Source: Cyclaneusma minus (lineage: Eukaryota; Ascomycota; Leotiomycetes; Marthamycetales; Marthamycetaceae). Taken from it: 64,000 bases of DNA. Below, piece after piece: positions 44,199-56,233 of the stretch. The stretch is taken from NCBI GenBank assembly GCA_037179335.1, contig JAKZHN010000024.1:1-64000 (forward strand), in the 5' to 3' direction. Made by a program: the position numbers and the translations under genes. The notes beneath the pieces were generated by a model, which was given only the letters and a program-made list of their open reading frames with translations, was not told the DNA's origin and did no database searches. How positions within the stretch are numbered: position 1 is the stretch's first letter; the number at the start of each line of letters is the position of its first letter.

Positions 44199-45387
44199 TC
44201 AGAAATCCATACCCATAAGATACGTCTCCAGGATGCGCATAAACTTGGCCACGAAAGCCTCCAAGTGAAAGATAACTTTCGTGCCATTCCTGATTCTGTG
44301 CTCGTAGAATGCAGACCACTTGATGACATCCGCCTTGAGCGCATCATCGATCATGGGAATGAGCTTGAATGTTAGGGTCTTGAGAATCGTGGTTGGCGGA
44401 ATGCAGTGAGTGAGGAGATCGTAGAGCTTAGCGCGGACCTGGAGGATTCGCGCTGGTGAGTGCTCTTCCATGATCTCTTTTGCGACCTGGCCGATGAGCG
44501 CTTCCCAGTCTGGTGGTGGAAGGGGTGTCATATCCGTTACTTTCTCACTGTTCGTAGGTAACATTGTCAGACAGCGGTTCAGACGCTCAGAATAGAAGCA
44601 GATTCGGGGGACTGGACTTACTTCTGAGCATGCACAGCCTCAAACATCAGCAACGCCCGTCGCAGATTCCTCCCACTTTCCTTCGCAATCCTCTCATTCA
44701 ACGTCGCATTATTTGGCCATCCCTCTTTCTTCGCCGACTTCGCCAACACATCGCAAATCTCCACCTCAGTCGGCGCTGGCACCCTCACCAACAACGTCCT
44801 CGACCTAATCGGCGCAATAATATTACTCGTTGAGTTCGCCAACAGAATCAGTCTCAAGTTCGGCGAGTACTTCTCCATCGTCCTTCTCAGCGCCGCCTGC
44901 GCATCTCGCGTCAAATGATCAGCCTCATTAATAACCACAACCTTAAACTTCTGCTTCGCGGCCTGATCGACCTGCTGCGTCTGCGCTACTTCTTTCAGCA
45001 GGTCTTGCACTACAACTCGGTCGTAGTTGCCGACGTCTGAGGGTGTGATTTCCAGGTGGTAGACGGAGGCGACGATGTTGAATTCGAGCTTGCGGTTGCT
45101 GGTAGTTTGGAAGACGCGGCTATCGATTTTGATCTTTTCGACGCCGGGGCCATAGAGTTCGCGGAGGGTGGCGACGATGCGGGTTTTTTTGCCGGCGCCG
45201 GAGGGACCGTAGACTAGTAGATGGGGGAAGTCGCCGCTTTGTGCCTGTGGGGAGAGTAAGGATGGTGCGAAATGGCGATGGAGCTGAGCTGCGAACTTAC
45301 CAGTGACCTGAGGCGATCTGAGAGATCTTGATGGTATGTCAAGGCATCTAGAGACCGAGGTCGATGCTTGTCGACAAGGAGTGCCAT
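44199..45387 (-). CDS. RFC5: Replication factor C subunit 5 (yeast Rfc5, human RFC3)
   Basis: A nuclear clamp-loader subunit that, with RFC1-4, opens and loads PCNA at primer-template junctions. Exons 45387-45301, 45244-44622 and 44547-44199 (introns 56 and 74 nt) give 352 residues, the usual length. It starts MALLVDKHRPRSLDALTYHQ. Walker A is GPSGAGKKT (42-50). The Walker B position reads VINEADHL (NEAD at 135-138 instead of DEAD), as is usual for this subunit. Sensor 1 and the arginine-finger region contain LLANSTSNIIAPIRSRT, and the C-terminal collar domain follows. It lies 3' of MRPL16 on the same strand and 1.8 kb from the RFC1 start. ACGCGT and GACGCG words upstream suggest G1/S (MBF-type) control. 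Identification is certain. Confidence 0.97.
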
Positions 45388-45463
45388 CGTGCTTGTCGGG
45401 TTCTGGTAATTTTGCTGGTGACGGAAAGAAGGTGGTTTGGGTTGAGAGCTCCAAAAACTGAAG

Positions 45464-45488
45464 ACGCGTTGGGGTCAGAGGCGACGCG
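45464..45488. promoter_or_regulatory. ACGCGT (MCB-type) boxes upstream of RFC5
   Basis: ACGCGT at 45464-45469 and GACGCG at 45483-45488, about 77-100 bp before the RFC5 ATG. In yeasts the Mlu I cell-cycle box drives replication genes through MBF. Function here is inferred. Confidence 0.5.
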
Positions 45489-45945
45489 CCTAACGTCGAT
45501 CATGTGACATCGCGTTGAGCACTTCGGCCAGTTGACGGCCCGGATAAGGGGCTCTCTGGTATTGCATTCAGGGTATTTAGGATAGAATACCAGAAGTCTT
45601 TTTGGACTTTTTTTTTCTTCGAGTATCCTAGTTGCCAGCTAGACCTAGAATCAATGAGAGAAAAGTCACGATGGCGTCCTACGTCTCAAATCCTAGTGCA
45701 GTTTGTGGCAGACAGAGCACTTTTACACAGACAAGCTACATCGACCCTTTTCATCACTAGTCTGGGCACATCTGACCCTTAAATCTCCAGTTTCGTCTCC
45801 ATATTCCGGTAGCCTTTCGACTAGTAATGGGTTTCCGTATATTTACAACTCGAAATGCTTCCATGCGACAACCCCGGCCATTCTGAAGTAGATGGAATTG
45901 TCCCAGTTCTCTGTTTTCCCTAATCATACAGAAGCTTCATTTCGC
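45489..45945. other. Intergenic between RFC5 promoter and MRPL16 3' end
   Basis: No gene or repeat seen. T-rich at 45600-45620. Confidence 0.45.
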
Positions 45946-46786
45946 TCATGCTGTTGGCGATAGAGATGACGATGAAGTCTTAGGAACCGTCTCTTCGGTT
46001 GATCCCAAAGACTCCGGCTGTAGAGGAATCTTCCTCCGCGGCCTCTTCAGTTCTTCCAAAGTGACACCATCTAATTTTGTGATACCAACAACTGGTGGAT
46101 CACCCTTCCTGCAGAACTCCCATTGACCTGATCGGCTTGTTAGCTGGGTATTCGACATAGGAGCTCGAACAACTGACCTGGTAGCTTGTTCCCTGCCAGT
46201 CGGAAGGCATCTTTCACGACTTGCTCGTGGATATCACCCTTCAGTTCGAACACGACTTTGCTGACGGCAATTCTGGTAGCCCAGTGATCAAAAGTTCCCT
46301 TTCCTTTTCCCATACGGACCTAAAGCTTGTCTTAGTCTCGAATCTTTGACAAATAGCGATAAAGGATCTCCGTACCTCGTTTCCACTGCTGTATACTCCA
46401 GTGTTTGCGCAGACCCGCTTGTAAAGCCGATACCTCATACCTCTAAGCCGTTGCTTGATAGCCTCCTCTCCGTTTCTCAGCTGCGCCGCGCTAACTCGGC
46501 GGTGGTGGTCACACATTCGCAGTCCATAGTCGCCCCATACAACCGTCGTGCCCAGAGTAGAGCCGCCTGTTGGTACTCTCGGCCGGCCTTTAGGAGATCG
46601 TCTCTTCTCGTGCTGGCTGGGTTGAAGCCAGGTACCTTGCGAGATTGGTGTCGAGGAGAATGCGCGACACGATGATGCTATGCTGGGGATGAGGCCTGCT
46701 GCGAGCGGTCGTGCGGACCAGCTTAGGCTGTTCATCTGTTTTGAGAGGCTGGCCAGAAGGCCAATGGTGGAGGACTTGATGCTCAT
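45946..46786 (-). CDS. MRPL16: Mitochondrial ribosomal protein uL16m
   Basis: A large-subunit protein of the mitochondrial ribosome near the peptidyl transferase centre. Exons 46786-46376, 46319-46178 and 46127-45946 (introns 56 and 50 nt) give 244 residues. The first 50 residues are rich in Ser, Ala and Arg and lack acids, fitting a matrix targeting sequence (RAFSSTPISQGTWLQPS). The uL16 core includes RRSPKGRPRVPTGGSTLGTT, then SGNEVRMGKGKGTFDHWATR and KDAFRLAGNKLPGQWEF. Conserved motifs are split across both introns, which confirms the splicing. The C-terminal tail is Ser- and Pro-rich. It is head to head with RFC1 across 386 bp. Identification is confident. Confidence 0.95.
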
Positions 46787-47172
46787 GATTTCTGCGTCTT
46801 AGGCCGGATCTCGCGCCGATGTGCGCTGTAGTGTAGAATTAAGCGAATTCGACCAGGAGCATGCCGAGCGGTCGTCTCAATGGCGCTTCGGCGGGCAGTT
46901 CGAAGGTGTTCGACAGGGTCTTGAAGATCCCATCGTTGTTCACTGCAGTCAGGACCTAACATATTCCATCGACGTCTCGTGGAGGCCTCAGGCGGCGAGC
47001 TTCAGCACAGACCACCAATTTAGTGCTAACGCCGAAACGCGTCCACGCCATTGATCTCATCACTGCCGTACGCGACGTGCAGCCAGAGAAACCATGGTCT
47101 ACTGAACATTGAACCTTCTCCCAACTTCGATCGCGTCCAAGACTTCTCCATCCCGTCTTCCCCAACCACACG
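46787..47172. promoter_or_regulatory. Shared MRPL16/RFC1 promoter with an ACGCGT box
   Basis: A head-to-head spacer of 386 bp. ACGCGT is at 47037-47042, about 131 bp before the RFC1 ATG, matching the box found upstream of RFC5. GTACGCGACG lies at about 47069. Confidence 0.55.
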
Positions 47173-50100
47173 ATGCCCACCGATATCAGGAGTTTCTTTG
47201 GGGCCAAAGGTGCTGCGGCTCCGAAGCCCCAGGAGAAGGCAAAGCCTGAAGCCACCAAGAAGGGGCGCGGAAGTGAGCCAACCTACCTGTACCAATTTCT
47301 ACCAATCAATTCTGACAATTTGAAGACAAGCGGGTGATCGTAGATAGCGACGATGAAGACGACACTCCAGTGGAACCCAAGAAAGCTACCCCGAAGAGAG
47401 GGCGTCCCAAGAAGTCCCAGTAAGTGCGCTCATTCCAAATTGGAGGCCTGGTTTGCTCCTTCCTCCAACGCTTCCAAATACTTGCACCTCACGTACTAGC
47501 TTCGGTGCCTAATTGTTGTTACCAGGGCCGATGAACCTGTGAAAGGCGAAGAGACGTCAACCGCCGACTATTTTGCCTCGTCGAAGAAGACAAAGGGCGC
47601 TCCTCCCAAAGCCACTCCTCCCATCGACTTGGCTTCTTCCCCCTCGACCCCCAAGAAATTGGCAAAGCAAATGGACGGGCCACCGGATTCCAGAGGAAGT
47701 CGTGTTTCGGCCAGGAAGACCAAGGCGGAAGTGAAATACACGGAAATATCGGATGACGATGACGATGTGATGGAAGTCGCACAGCCAAAGAAGGCTGTTG
47801 CGAAGCCACGCTCGGCCCCGGTCAAAGAGGAAGATGACTTTGACATGAAGGATCCGAGCTCGGACGACGAGGACAACTTCGAGCCAGCCCCGGAGATTGT
47901 GGCAAAACGTGGCGCTACCCGAGGCCGGCCTAGCAACAAGCGAAAGTCCACTGACCTCGATGATGACGATGAAGAAGATGATTTCGAAGAACCCAAGAAG
48001 AGTGCAAAGAGCAAGCCCGCTGCAAAACCACCTGCCAAGAAGAGGGCTCCGGCTGCCAAAAAGGCCGATGTTCCCGAGAGCGCCGAGATGCGAGCCATTT
48101 TTGACAGTATTCCCTTAGTGAGAGCACCAACTCCGCCACCGCAAGACCCTGATGCCAAATTCGATTGGCGTAAGGCTGCGGGTAACGCGAATTCTGGGCC
48201 TCCTCCTGCGTCCGGAAGCAAGGAGATTCCAGAAGGGGCAGACAACTGTCTGGCCGGCCTCAATTTTGTTTTCACCGGCATACTAGATACGATTTCAAGA
48301 GACGAAGGACAGGCGCTTGTCAAGAAGTATGGCGGTAGGGTTACTGGTGCCCCCAGCAAGAACACCAGCTTTGTCGTCCTCGGCAATGATGCGGGTCCGA
48401 GTAAGCTGAGGAAGATTCACGATCTGAAAATCAAGACGATCAACGAGGACGGCCTTTTTGCACTTATTAGAGCAGTGCCTGCCAACGGAGGTGACGGCAA
48501 AGCTGCCGAGAAAAATGCAGAGAAACAAAGGCTGGAGCAGGAGAAAATCAAGAAGGAGGCCGAAAAGATGGAGAAAGAGGAGAGACAGCGTGCTGCGGAG
48601 GCCGAAAAGGCACGAAAAGCAGCCGAAAAAGCAGGTGCTCCAGCTATGCCACGCAAACCTTTGAACAGTGCGGACGGTCAACTCATGACTGTCAAGTACG
48701 CACCCACCCAAATGGCTCATGTTATGGGCAACAAGACTCAGGTTGAAAAGATCCAGAACTGGCTCAAGCTGTGGCCGAAGTATCACAAATACGACTTTCA
48801 GAAGAAGGGGGCCGATGGCAGTGGAGGATTTAGGGCTATTCTCATTCACGGTCCTCCAGGTATTGGAAAGACTACCGCTGCCCATCTTGCTGCGAAGCTC
48901 GAAGGCTACGACATCATTGAGAGCAACGCCAGTGACACGAGAAGCAAGAAGCTTGTGGAAACAGGATTGCGTGATGTCCTCAACAATACTTCTCTGCTAG
49001 GGTTCCTTGCTGGCGATGGCAAAGCTGTCGACGAAAAGAAGAAGAAGATTGTGCTGATCATGGACGAAGTCGACGGAATGTCGGCCGGTGATCGCGGTGG
49101 TGTTGGAGCCCTGGCAAAGATTTGCAAGACAACAGACATTCCCATGATCTTGATCTGCAATGACCGCAATGCTCAGAAGATGAAACCTTTCGACCACGTC
49201 ACCTACGACGTGCCATTCCGCCGACCGACTGTTGAACAAGTTAGGTCACGCATTGCAACCATCTGCCTCAGAGAAGGACTGAAGCTGCCAATAACTGTCA
49301 TCGACGCTCTGATCGAAGGAAGCAACAAGGACATCCGCCAGATCATCAACATGATTTCTACCATCAAACTCGATCAGACTGCCATGGACTTTGATTCGAC
49401 CAAGTCCATGACCAAGGCATGGGAAAAGCATGTTGTGCTCAAGCCCTGGGATATTTGTCACAAGCTTCTGGGAAGTGGCTTGTTCGCACCCTCCAGCAAG
49501 GCAACGCTGAATGACAAGATCGAGCTGTACTTCAACGACCACGAGTTTAGTTATCTCATGCTCCAAGAGAATTATCTGACCACCAAACCTATGTTGGCAT
49601 CAAATGCTGGATATAATCAGCGAGAACAGCGGTTGAAGACGCTCGAACTGGTGGACAAGGCTGCAGAGAGTATCAGTGACGGCGACCTTGTCGACCGCAT
49701 GATTCACGGCTCCCAGCAACAGTGGAGTCTGATGCCCACGCATGCTGTCTTCAGTGCCGTCCGACCTGCAAGCTTTATGTCAGGAGCAATGACCGGCCGT
49801 ACCGAATTCACCAAGTGGCTTGGCAACAACAGCAAGCAAGGCAAATTGACCCGCTACGTCAAGGAGATCCAGTCCCACATGCGGCTCCGCACTTCCGGTG
49901 ACCGACATGAGATCCGCCAGCAGTATTTGCCAGTTCTCTGGACAAAGATCGTCAAACGTCTCGAGGCCGAAGGCAAAGAATGTGTCGAAGAAGTAATCGA
50001 CCTGATGGACAACTACTTCCTCACCAGGGAAGACTTCGACTACATCATGGAACTCGGTCTCGGCCCACAGGACGAGAAGAACGTGAAGATTGATACACAG

Positions 50101-50509
50101 GCGAAGTCTGCCTTCACCAGATCGTAAGGTATTCCCATTCATATATTCCCTGCTTCCTACTAACATCCCGCTTAGCTACAACGGTCGCTCTCACCCCATG
50201 CCCTTCATGAAAGCCAGCAACGTCATTGCCCCTGCCAAAGTAGCGAAGGAGAAACCTGATCTTGAAGAAGCGTTGGAAGAAGAAGAGGAAGAAGCCGTCA
50301 TCGAGGAGCCCAAGGAAGACGATGACGAGGAGCTCGACTTGTCGAAGGATAAGTACATCAAGAAGCCCAAAGCCAAGAAAGCGCCTGCCGCAAAAGGCAA
50401 GAAGCGCGCGAAGGCAGACGATGACTCGGAGGATGATGTGAAGCCGAAGAAGGCCAAGGCCAAGGCAGCACCCAAGAAGGCTGCTGCGAAGGGTAAAGCC
50501 AAGAAATGA
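47173..50509 (+). CDS. RFC1: Replication factor C large subunit
   Basis: The large clamp-loader subunit that contacts PCNA and DNA. Exons 47173-47272, 47326-47419, 47526-50123 and 50176-50509 give 1041 residues. The N-terminus MPTDIRSFFG is a PCNA-interacting motif, as in other Rfc1 proteins. A long basic and acidic disordered region with Lys-rich NLS-like stretches follows. A BRCT domain spans about 305-380 (LNFVFTGILD to NTSFVVLGND). A short Glu/Lys coiled segment leads to the AAA+ module with Walker A GPPGIGKT (507-514), Walker B IMDEVDGM (Asp-Glu at 578-579) and sensor 1 (ILICNDRNAQK). The RFC1-specific C-terminal domain follows, with a Lys-rich tail. The last intron splits Ser-Tyr-Asn-Gly (SAFTRSYNGRSHPMPFMKAS). 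Identification is certain. Confidence 0.97.
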
Positions 50510-51013
50510 TTTGGCTTGTCTAGTCTGGTGCGGAACTTTCAAACCGTCATCTTGCATTTGCTAGGTACGCATGGGAGTTCTTGGTAGAAATGCCGCTTAT
50601 CCCAGTCGAGGAAAGCATATTGAAACCTATTCTTCCTAATCTCATGGGCCAGGTCGTTTTTGTGCTGCGAGATGGCGTAGGCATCTCTTTCGCATCAAAC
50701 ATTGCCTTCTGTGGTCGGTGTCAAAAGAGGGGGAAATGGTTACGGTGGTGGCATCCTATCACGCATTGCATGTTGCAGCTATGTATATTAGATACAAAAG
50801 CTCATAAAATCAATTGAAGCTTTTATTCACTGCTGCCAGGAAGCTCCGCCACGTCGTCGTCATTTTCGAATGATCCCACTTATTGACGAGTAGAGTCTTG
50901 GTCACATCGAAGTAGTTTCAGAGTCTTAGGCCCTGACAATCCAGCCGGCGCTGTCCCATCATCGTATATTACAAAAGGGGTACTTAGTAGGTCCCCTCCA
51001 TATCGCACCACCA
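50510..51013. other. Convergent 3' intergenic region of RFC1 and MSF1
   Basis: The two genes point toward each other. No gene is supported; the spacer should hold both 3' ends. Confidence 0.5.
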
Positions 51014-52569
51014 TCACCGCATCTCTACCCCCAACTTCTCCACCAAACACCTCCTCACCTCCTCATGCAACTCATTCGCCTCCCTATTCGTCAACGTCTT
51101 CTCCAAACTCCTATAGTTCACCCGATAACAAACACTCCTGCGTCCCGTCTTCGGATGCACAAACTCATCCGTCAACCTCACATCCTCCACACAATCCCCC
51201 GCCACACCCCTCACAATCTCCATCACATCGTTTTCATGAAACTCGCCTCCGCCACCCCCCGCAGCACTAGTCCCGCGCAGCCAAAACGCAACATCCTTAT
51301 AACAAGCCGGATGTTTCGAGAATCCCACAAACCGGCGTATTTTCGATGGGTCGTTCGAAACGCCTTTGAACTGGTCTAGGAAGCGGCTGTCGGTGGACCA
51401 GAAGAGACGGATGTCGGGGATGCCGAAGAGGAGCATGGCGATGCGGTCGAGGCCGATTCCAAAGGCCCAGCCTACGCGAGAGCCGACGCCGGAGGAGGAG
51501 AGGATGGGGTGCGAGATGAGGCCGCAGCCGAGGACTTCGAGCCAGTCGCCTTGCCAGAAGACTTCGAGCTCCCAGGAGGGCGAGGTGAAGGGGAAGTAGG
51601 CTTCGACCCAGCGCATTCTCAGGGGCTCGGTTGCTTCTTCTCCTTCCCCTGCACTTGTAGACGAAATTGAGGATTTGGCAGCGGCGCGGGCGGCGAGGGA
51701 GAATATGTCGATTACCACGAGCTCAAGGCTGCGTTTCAGATGTGCGGCGACAGCCTCAACTTCTTCAGCTGTATGTTCGGCCTGTAAAGGATTTCTCTCG
51801 GGGTGGAAGACGGGGTTCGGATCTTCGACTTGGATGGAGTGTTTTGGCAGGTTTGCTAAATCTGCCAGCGCAGCAGCAGCGATGTTGTTGCTAGGCGTAG
51901 CTGCACGGTCCCACGTCCGCGCTCCTTCCATCTGGTGGAAGATCGGGTAGTGGGAGCGGTCGATGGCATCGCGGCGATACACATCAGCGGATATTAAAAA
52001 CCCGTCGCTTGCGTTGGAGCGAAATGTATCTGCTTGATGCGCAGACGTGTGGGTGCGTAGTACGGTTCTTTCGTTAATGTAGTAAGTGTCTGTTATGCTT
52101 CGCCCAGGGTGGTCGGGGGGGAAGCCCAGGGAGTCGAAGTTTTGGTGGACGGAGACGATGGGGTGGAAGGTGTTGTGGTGGGCGTAGACGGGGGAGGGGA
52201 AGTGGGATTCAATTATTTCGCGGGTTATGGAGACGGGGTGGTCGTGTTGGAGGTGCAGGCGGCGGGGGATGCTGGAGAGGATGGTGGAGGGTGTGTTGAA
52301 CCAGGAGTCGGTGGGGTAGGATTTTCCTTCGATTGCGCTTGAGGGGACGAATACGGCTTTGGGGGATTTTGGTGAGGTTGTGGAGTCTGGGGGGACGTTA
52401 GCAGAGTGCTTTGATGGGAGAATTGAGTGAGTTCAATACAGGTGTGCTTGCATTGTCTGCAGAGCTGTGGCTTGCGAGCTGGAATCTTGCTCAGTCCGAG
52501 GAAGACGGTCAGGACTTCGCGGGGATTGGTAGCCCCTGGGCGGCACCGTGTTCTTGGAAGGTGCATCAT
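51014..52569 (-). CDS. MSF1: Mitochondrial phenylalanyl-tRNA synthetase
   Basis: A monomeric class II synthetase charging tRNA-Phe in the mitochondrial matrix. Exons 52569-52440 and 52386-51014 give 500 residues. The first 40 residues are Arg-rich (MMHLPRTRCRPG...), fitting a targeting peptide. The catalytic domain has FDSLGFPPDHPGRSITDTYY, then INERTVLRTHTSAHQADTF, YPIFHQMEG (motif 2 region), LEVFWQGDWLEVLGCGLISH and motif 3 GWAFGIGLDRIAMLLFGIPD. The C-terminal FDX-ACB anticodon-binding domain begins near KIRRFVGFSKHPACYKDVAF and ends close to the stop. A Ser/Gly/Glu insert (SSTSAGEGEEATE) is species-variable. The intron is phase 1 and restores Tyr at HTYSTT. Which of the two tandem ATG codons is used is unresolved. 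Identification is confident. Confidence 0.95.
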
Positions 52570-53725
52570 GGTCACAGATCGGCCTCGGTAAGGTGTCTTG
52601 GCCAATTTGTTGGAAAGGGGCTGTCCAGATGAAGCAATCCCAAGGAGCTCTCGGTTTGAGCTCGCCAGCTTGAAGCTCCGAAATGTTGTCGAGACACAGC
52701 CTTGCAGCCTCGCAGATACGGGGCCGCCCGGCTCATCGGGGTCCGGCGATCCAGGTATCCGAGAGTCTGCTTGTTAACATGGGAGGCCTTGTACATCGGG
52801 TTTAGGGATAAAGGGTAGAAAAAGGGAATCGTCGAATCGCCTGTGGAGTTGAGTGCTACAATACATCACACGCGGCAGGCAGCATACACATAGTAATCAA
52901 TCATAGATATGCATATCTCAGCCCTCTCGAGCCTCAATGCAGCCATACATCTTGAACAGACGAAAGTTTCCATTTCCACCTCCTAGTAGTCTATCCTACA
53001 TCGCTCCCTATGCTCGCCTGCTCTTTCCATCCCCATGATCTGATCCGCGGGGACTACACAAAACAGTAAAAACACCATTTGGACCAAGCGGGAACGACGG
53101 TTCTCTCGTTCTCCCGGTAGAACTTGTCGAGATGTTTGGGATACTTTTTTCCGATAGAACCCCTTTGGTTTCTGTCGGTGTCAGAGCCTGCAGGGATCGG
53201 GCAGCATCCTGTTTGCCTATCGCTTTCCAGCATATCTAAGCTTCACACGCAGCAACGCGTAAACACCGCTGAAATAGAGAAACCCCTTCGGAGAAAAGAA
53301 ATTCCCACAAATGCATCCCAGATCCCGCTGCTCCTGTGTCCTTCCCAGTGCGTGTAAAGAGCAAGAAAGAACCCACGCTCAAGACGAGAAAGGAAAGCAT
53401 GAAACTGCAGGTGTGTATGGTGTAAAGACGCAGGGCTTGCTTGCTTGCTTTTCAAATGGGCCGCCCCAGTCTCTTGTGTGTGTGGATCAAGATCTGGGGA
53501 GGCCAAACCTCCCTCCATCGACTGAACTGCGTGTGATATAGCCCTTCAGGGTACATGCCTTCCGGATTCCAGCACAGCTGTTTTGGTCGAATATATGCTA
53601 TGCAGCAGGTATAGTAAAGAAAGACGAACTAAACACCATGTTGTGATCCCTTTTGTATAGGTTGTGCTGTTCCCTATCAACAGAATAACGCCCCGCGAAT
53701 TCGATTAACAAACAAAGGTCCCTCA
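52570..53725. promoter_or_regulatory. MSF1 promoter and 3' flank of the TRP-like gene
   Basis: No supported gene or repeat. CTTGCTTGCTTGC lies near 53438. Confidence 0.45.
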
Positions 53726-56233
53726 TTAATGGTCGTAACCAGCTCCACGTTGCCATGGACTAAAAATAAAAATGTTAGTTTACAGTTCCAATTCCCGCGA
53801 ATGCAGACAAGAGGAGGATTTTAACAGGGCTTCTTACCTAGCATTGTGTTGTGACCTGTAGCCAGCCGGGCTTGCATTGTTCTGCATCCGATAGCCAGAA
53901 ACCGAGGTCGACGATCCACCCTGGCCATACTGCTGAGCCTGTCCGTACTGCTGAGCCTGACCATACTGCTGGACAGGCGCAGGCGAGGGGTTCACGGATC
54001 GGTTCGGAGCCTGGTTGTTCACGAGGGGGTTTGAAGTCTGATCGAGCGTTCCGCGGCTGTCGGCAAAGGGGTTTTGCTGGTAGGGTGCGCTCTGCGAATT
54101 AGGGGGGTAGACTGGTGGTGGTCCGCGTCTTCCATCTGCAATGAATGGTTGCGATGGGTCAGCGGCAGCGGGCGAGTCCTGGTATGAGTTATGGCCTGCG
54201 CTGGCGACAGGAGCGATATTCAGGTGGGCTGCGTCGCGGTTCTTCATGGAGTCGGATGACCATGAATCGTCGTCACCTTCGTCGAGGTCGAGACCGTGCT
54301 TGTAGCCGCCCTTCATCTCGCCTCGGGCTGTGGCCCCCAAAGCGTCCAGCTCAGTCGTGAGATTGGTCTGGGACTTAATGAACGAAGCACGATCATCAGT
54401 CATTGGCTGATATCTGGTGTCGGGGTTCTTGCGAACCAGAGCGTAGATGGTGGCAATCAGAACCATAATGAGTAGTACCAAGGCAAAGAGAGCGTTCATG
54501 ACAAAGAAGACAACGCCAAGAACTCCGGTGACCAGGCCTGGTTGGTTGAAGACATTGCTGAAGATGAGCAGCATAATGGCATTGATGAAGTTGATAACAG
54601 CGATTGCGATGTTGAACGTGTTTGTGCTCTTGTCCATCCATGGGCGAATAACACTGGCACCAATTAGAGCGGCGGCCTCGATCAGGAGAAGACCAACGGC
54701 TTGGGCTACTGGAGATCCTTGGGCAAAGGCGATAAACATTCCCTTGGCCAAGATGTACACCAGGTTGGGCAGAATGAAGTAGTATGCTGTAGCTCTGAAT
54801 TGAACATACAGGAAACCCCATTTGTTGAGAGCAGCTGGATCCGAGTACAAGATGTAAGCCGGGTTCTTGTGCATCTGTGTCGATCGGTGTGCAATGCGGA
54901 TAACCTTCCATGCTGCCCATGCAAGAGTCGCCGACATGCCAAAGAAAAAGAAGATGGCAAGCACAACCTCGGCTGGCGAGTCGTTTTGGGTGAATTCCCA
55001 GAGACACAGGATTGTCATTTGAGGGTAACCAATGAGGACCATTCGGAACATGATACCCTTGAGAACGGTAAGCCATCCATTGCGGAAATCCACGAACTTG
55101 TCACTCTTCATCCATCGAGCTCGCACTGCCATTTCACAGAAACCCTTGAACATGGCCACGAAGACGATAGTGAAGAAGACGAAGATGCAAAAGAAGATCA
55201 GACCGGTGAGGAAGAGGTTCGTAGCCTCAATGCCTGCTCTGAAGGCAACTCGGGTAATTCCTTGGACGGTAAAAACACCGGTGACAGTGCCGGCATTGTT
55301 TGATCGAGGGAATATGCCATGGACCGCAGCATGGGCGCGCTCCAGCAAAGCAATTGTATGGTGAACGGTACGCTTGCCCAATTCGATTCCGCGCTTGCCG
55401 ATGCTCCTTTTGTTCACCTGTACCGAGACCGTAGTCAGAGTGTTGAAGAGTGTCGATGGAGTCCCACCAGTCGATTTCTGGTACCAGGTCGCGATCGATT
55501 GCAAGAAGCCAACTTCAATGATACCCATGGTCCAGTCAAAGTTCTGGGTCCAGGCTTCAACAATTGGGGGCATGGATGCTGAGCACATTCCGTAGATGGC
55601 CTGGGCTTGGAGAAAGCCGAAGAGCGACAGGGCATTGGAGGCAACGTGGGCTGCAGTGTTGGAGTGTCCCAGTCCAGAGGTTACAGCAGAAGCGACCAGG
55701 GCAGCGCCTGAAACAATAGCAGTAGACCATCCCACGCCCTTCTGATCCACAGTCTGGCCGTTGGAAAGACTTGCTTCCACGCATGCCACCATTTGCCCCG
55801 TTGAAGTTTGGTTGATCAAAACCTTGACGCTGGCATCCAGATCGGGAACACCGTAGGCAATACCTGGGATCGAGTCGACAACACTCTGCGAGACGACGAT
55901 GTTGGACGAAATGTCGATATTACCCGTGGTCATGGGACACATTCCGGTCAGATCGGTATTGGTACATGGATCCAAATCTTCGTCTGTGATGGTGTATCCG
56001 TATGCTGCGACATCAACGTGGATGGTGACATTGCCGGTGATGGACGACGTGCCAACAACATCGAATGTGAGGGTGCGGTTGTTGGGTGTAAACACGACGT
56101 TGAAAAGACTGGCGGTAAACTGCGAGTTGTTGGAGCAGGTGCTCAGTGAGGTCGACTCGATCAACCGCTCGGCCGAGGCATATTGAAAGAGAGAAAGGGT
56201 CGAAGTGAGCAGTAGGAGTGGTGAGAAGCGCAT
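53726..56233 (-). CDS. TRP-like / flavin carrier (FLC) family membrane protein
   Basis: A fungal polytopic protein of the Flc family, related to TRP channels and in yeast linked to ER FAD transport, cell-wall integrity and calcium handling. Exons 56233-53838 and 53759-53726 give 809 residues. A signal peptide (1-21, MRFSPLLLLTSTLSLFQYAS) precedes an ML-like luminal domain to about residue 165 with paired Cys and N-glycosylation sites (NNSQ, NNRT, NVT). About nine membrane spans follow from near 180 to 620, including IFFCIFVFFTIVFVAMF and VFFVMNALFALVLLIMVLIA. The cytosolic tail is Ser/Pro/Gln-rich with three AQQYGQ repeats. The stop after HNAR is avoided by a 78-nt intron leading to a final 34-nt exon encoding SPWQRGAGYDH, a typical end of the family. 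The ATG at 56233 was chosen because it gives the signal peptide. The exact paralogue (FLC1/2/3) is undetermined. Confidence 0.92.

Noticed and set aside
47568..48386. 272-codon minus-strand frame over RFC1
   Set aside because: Shadow of the acidic and Lys-rich RFC1 N-terminal region; Ser/Ala-rich with no family features.
54396..55076. 226-codon minus-strand frame in the TRP-like gene
   Set aside because: Overlaps the TRP-like coding frame on the same strand; Cys/His-rich shadow without membrane pattern.
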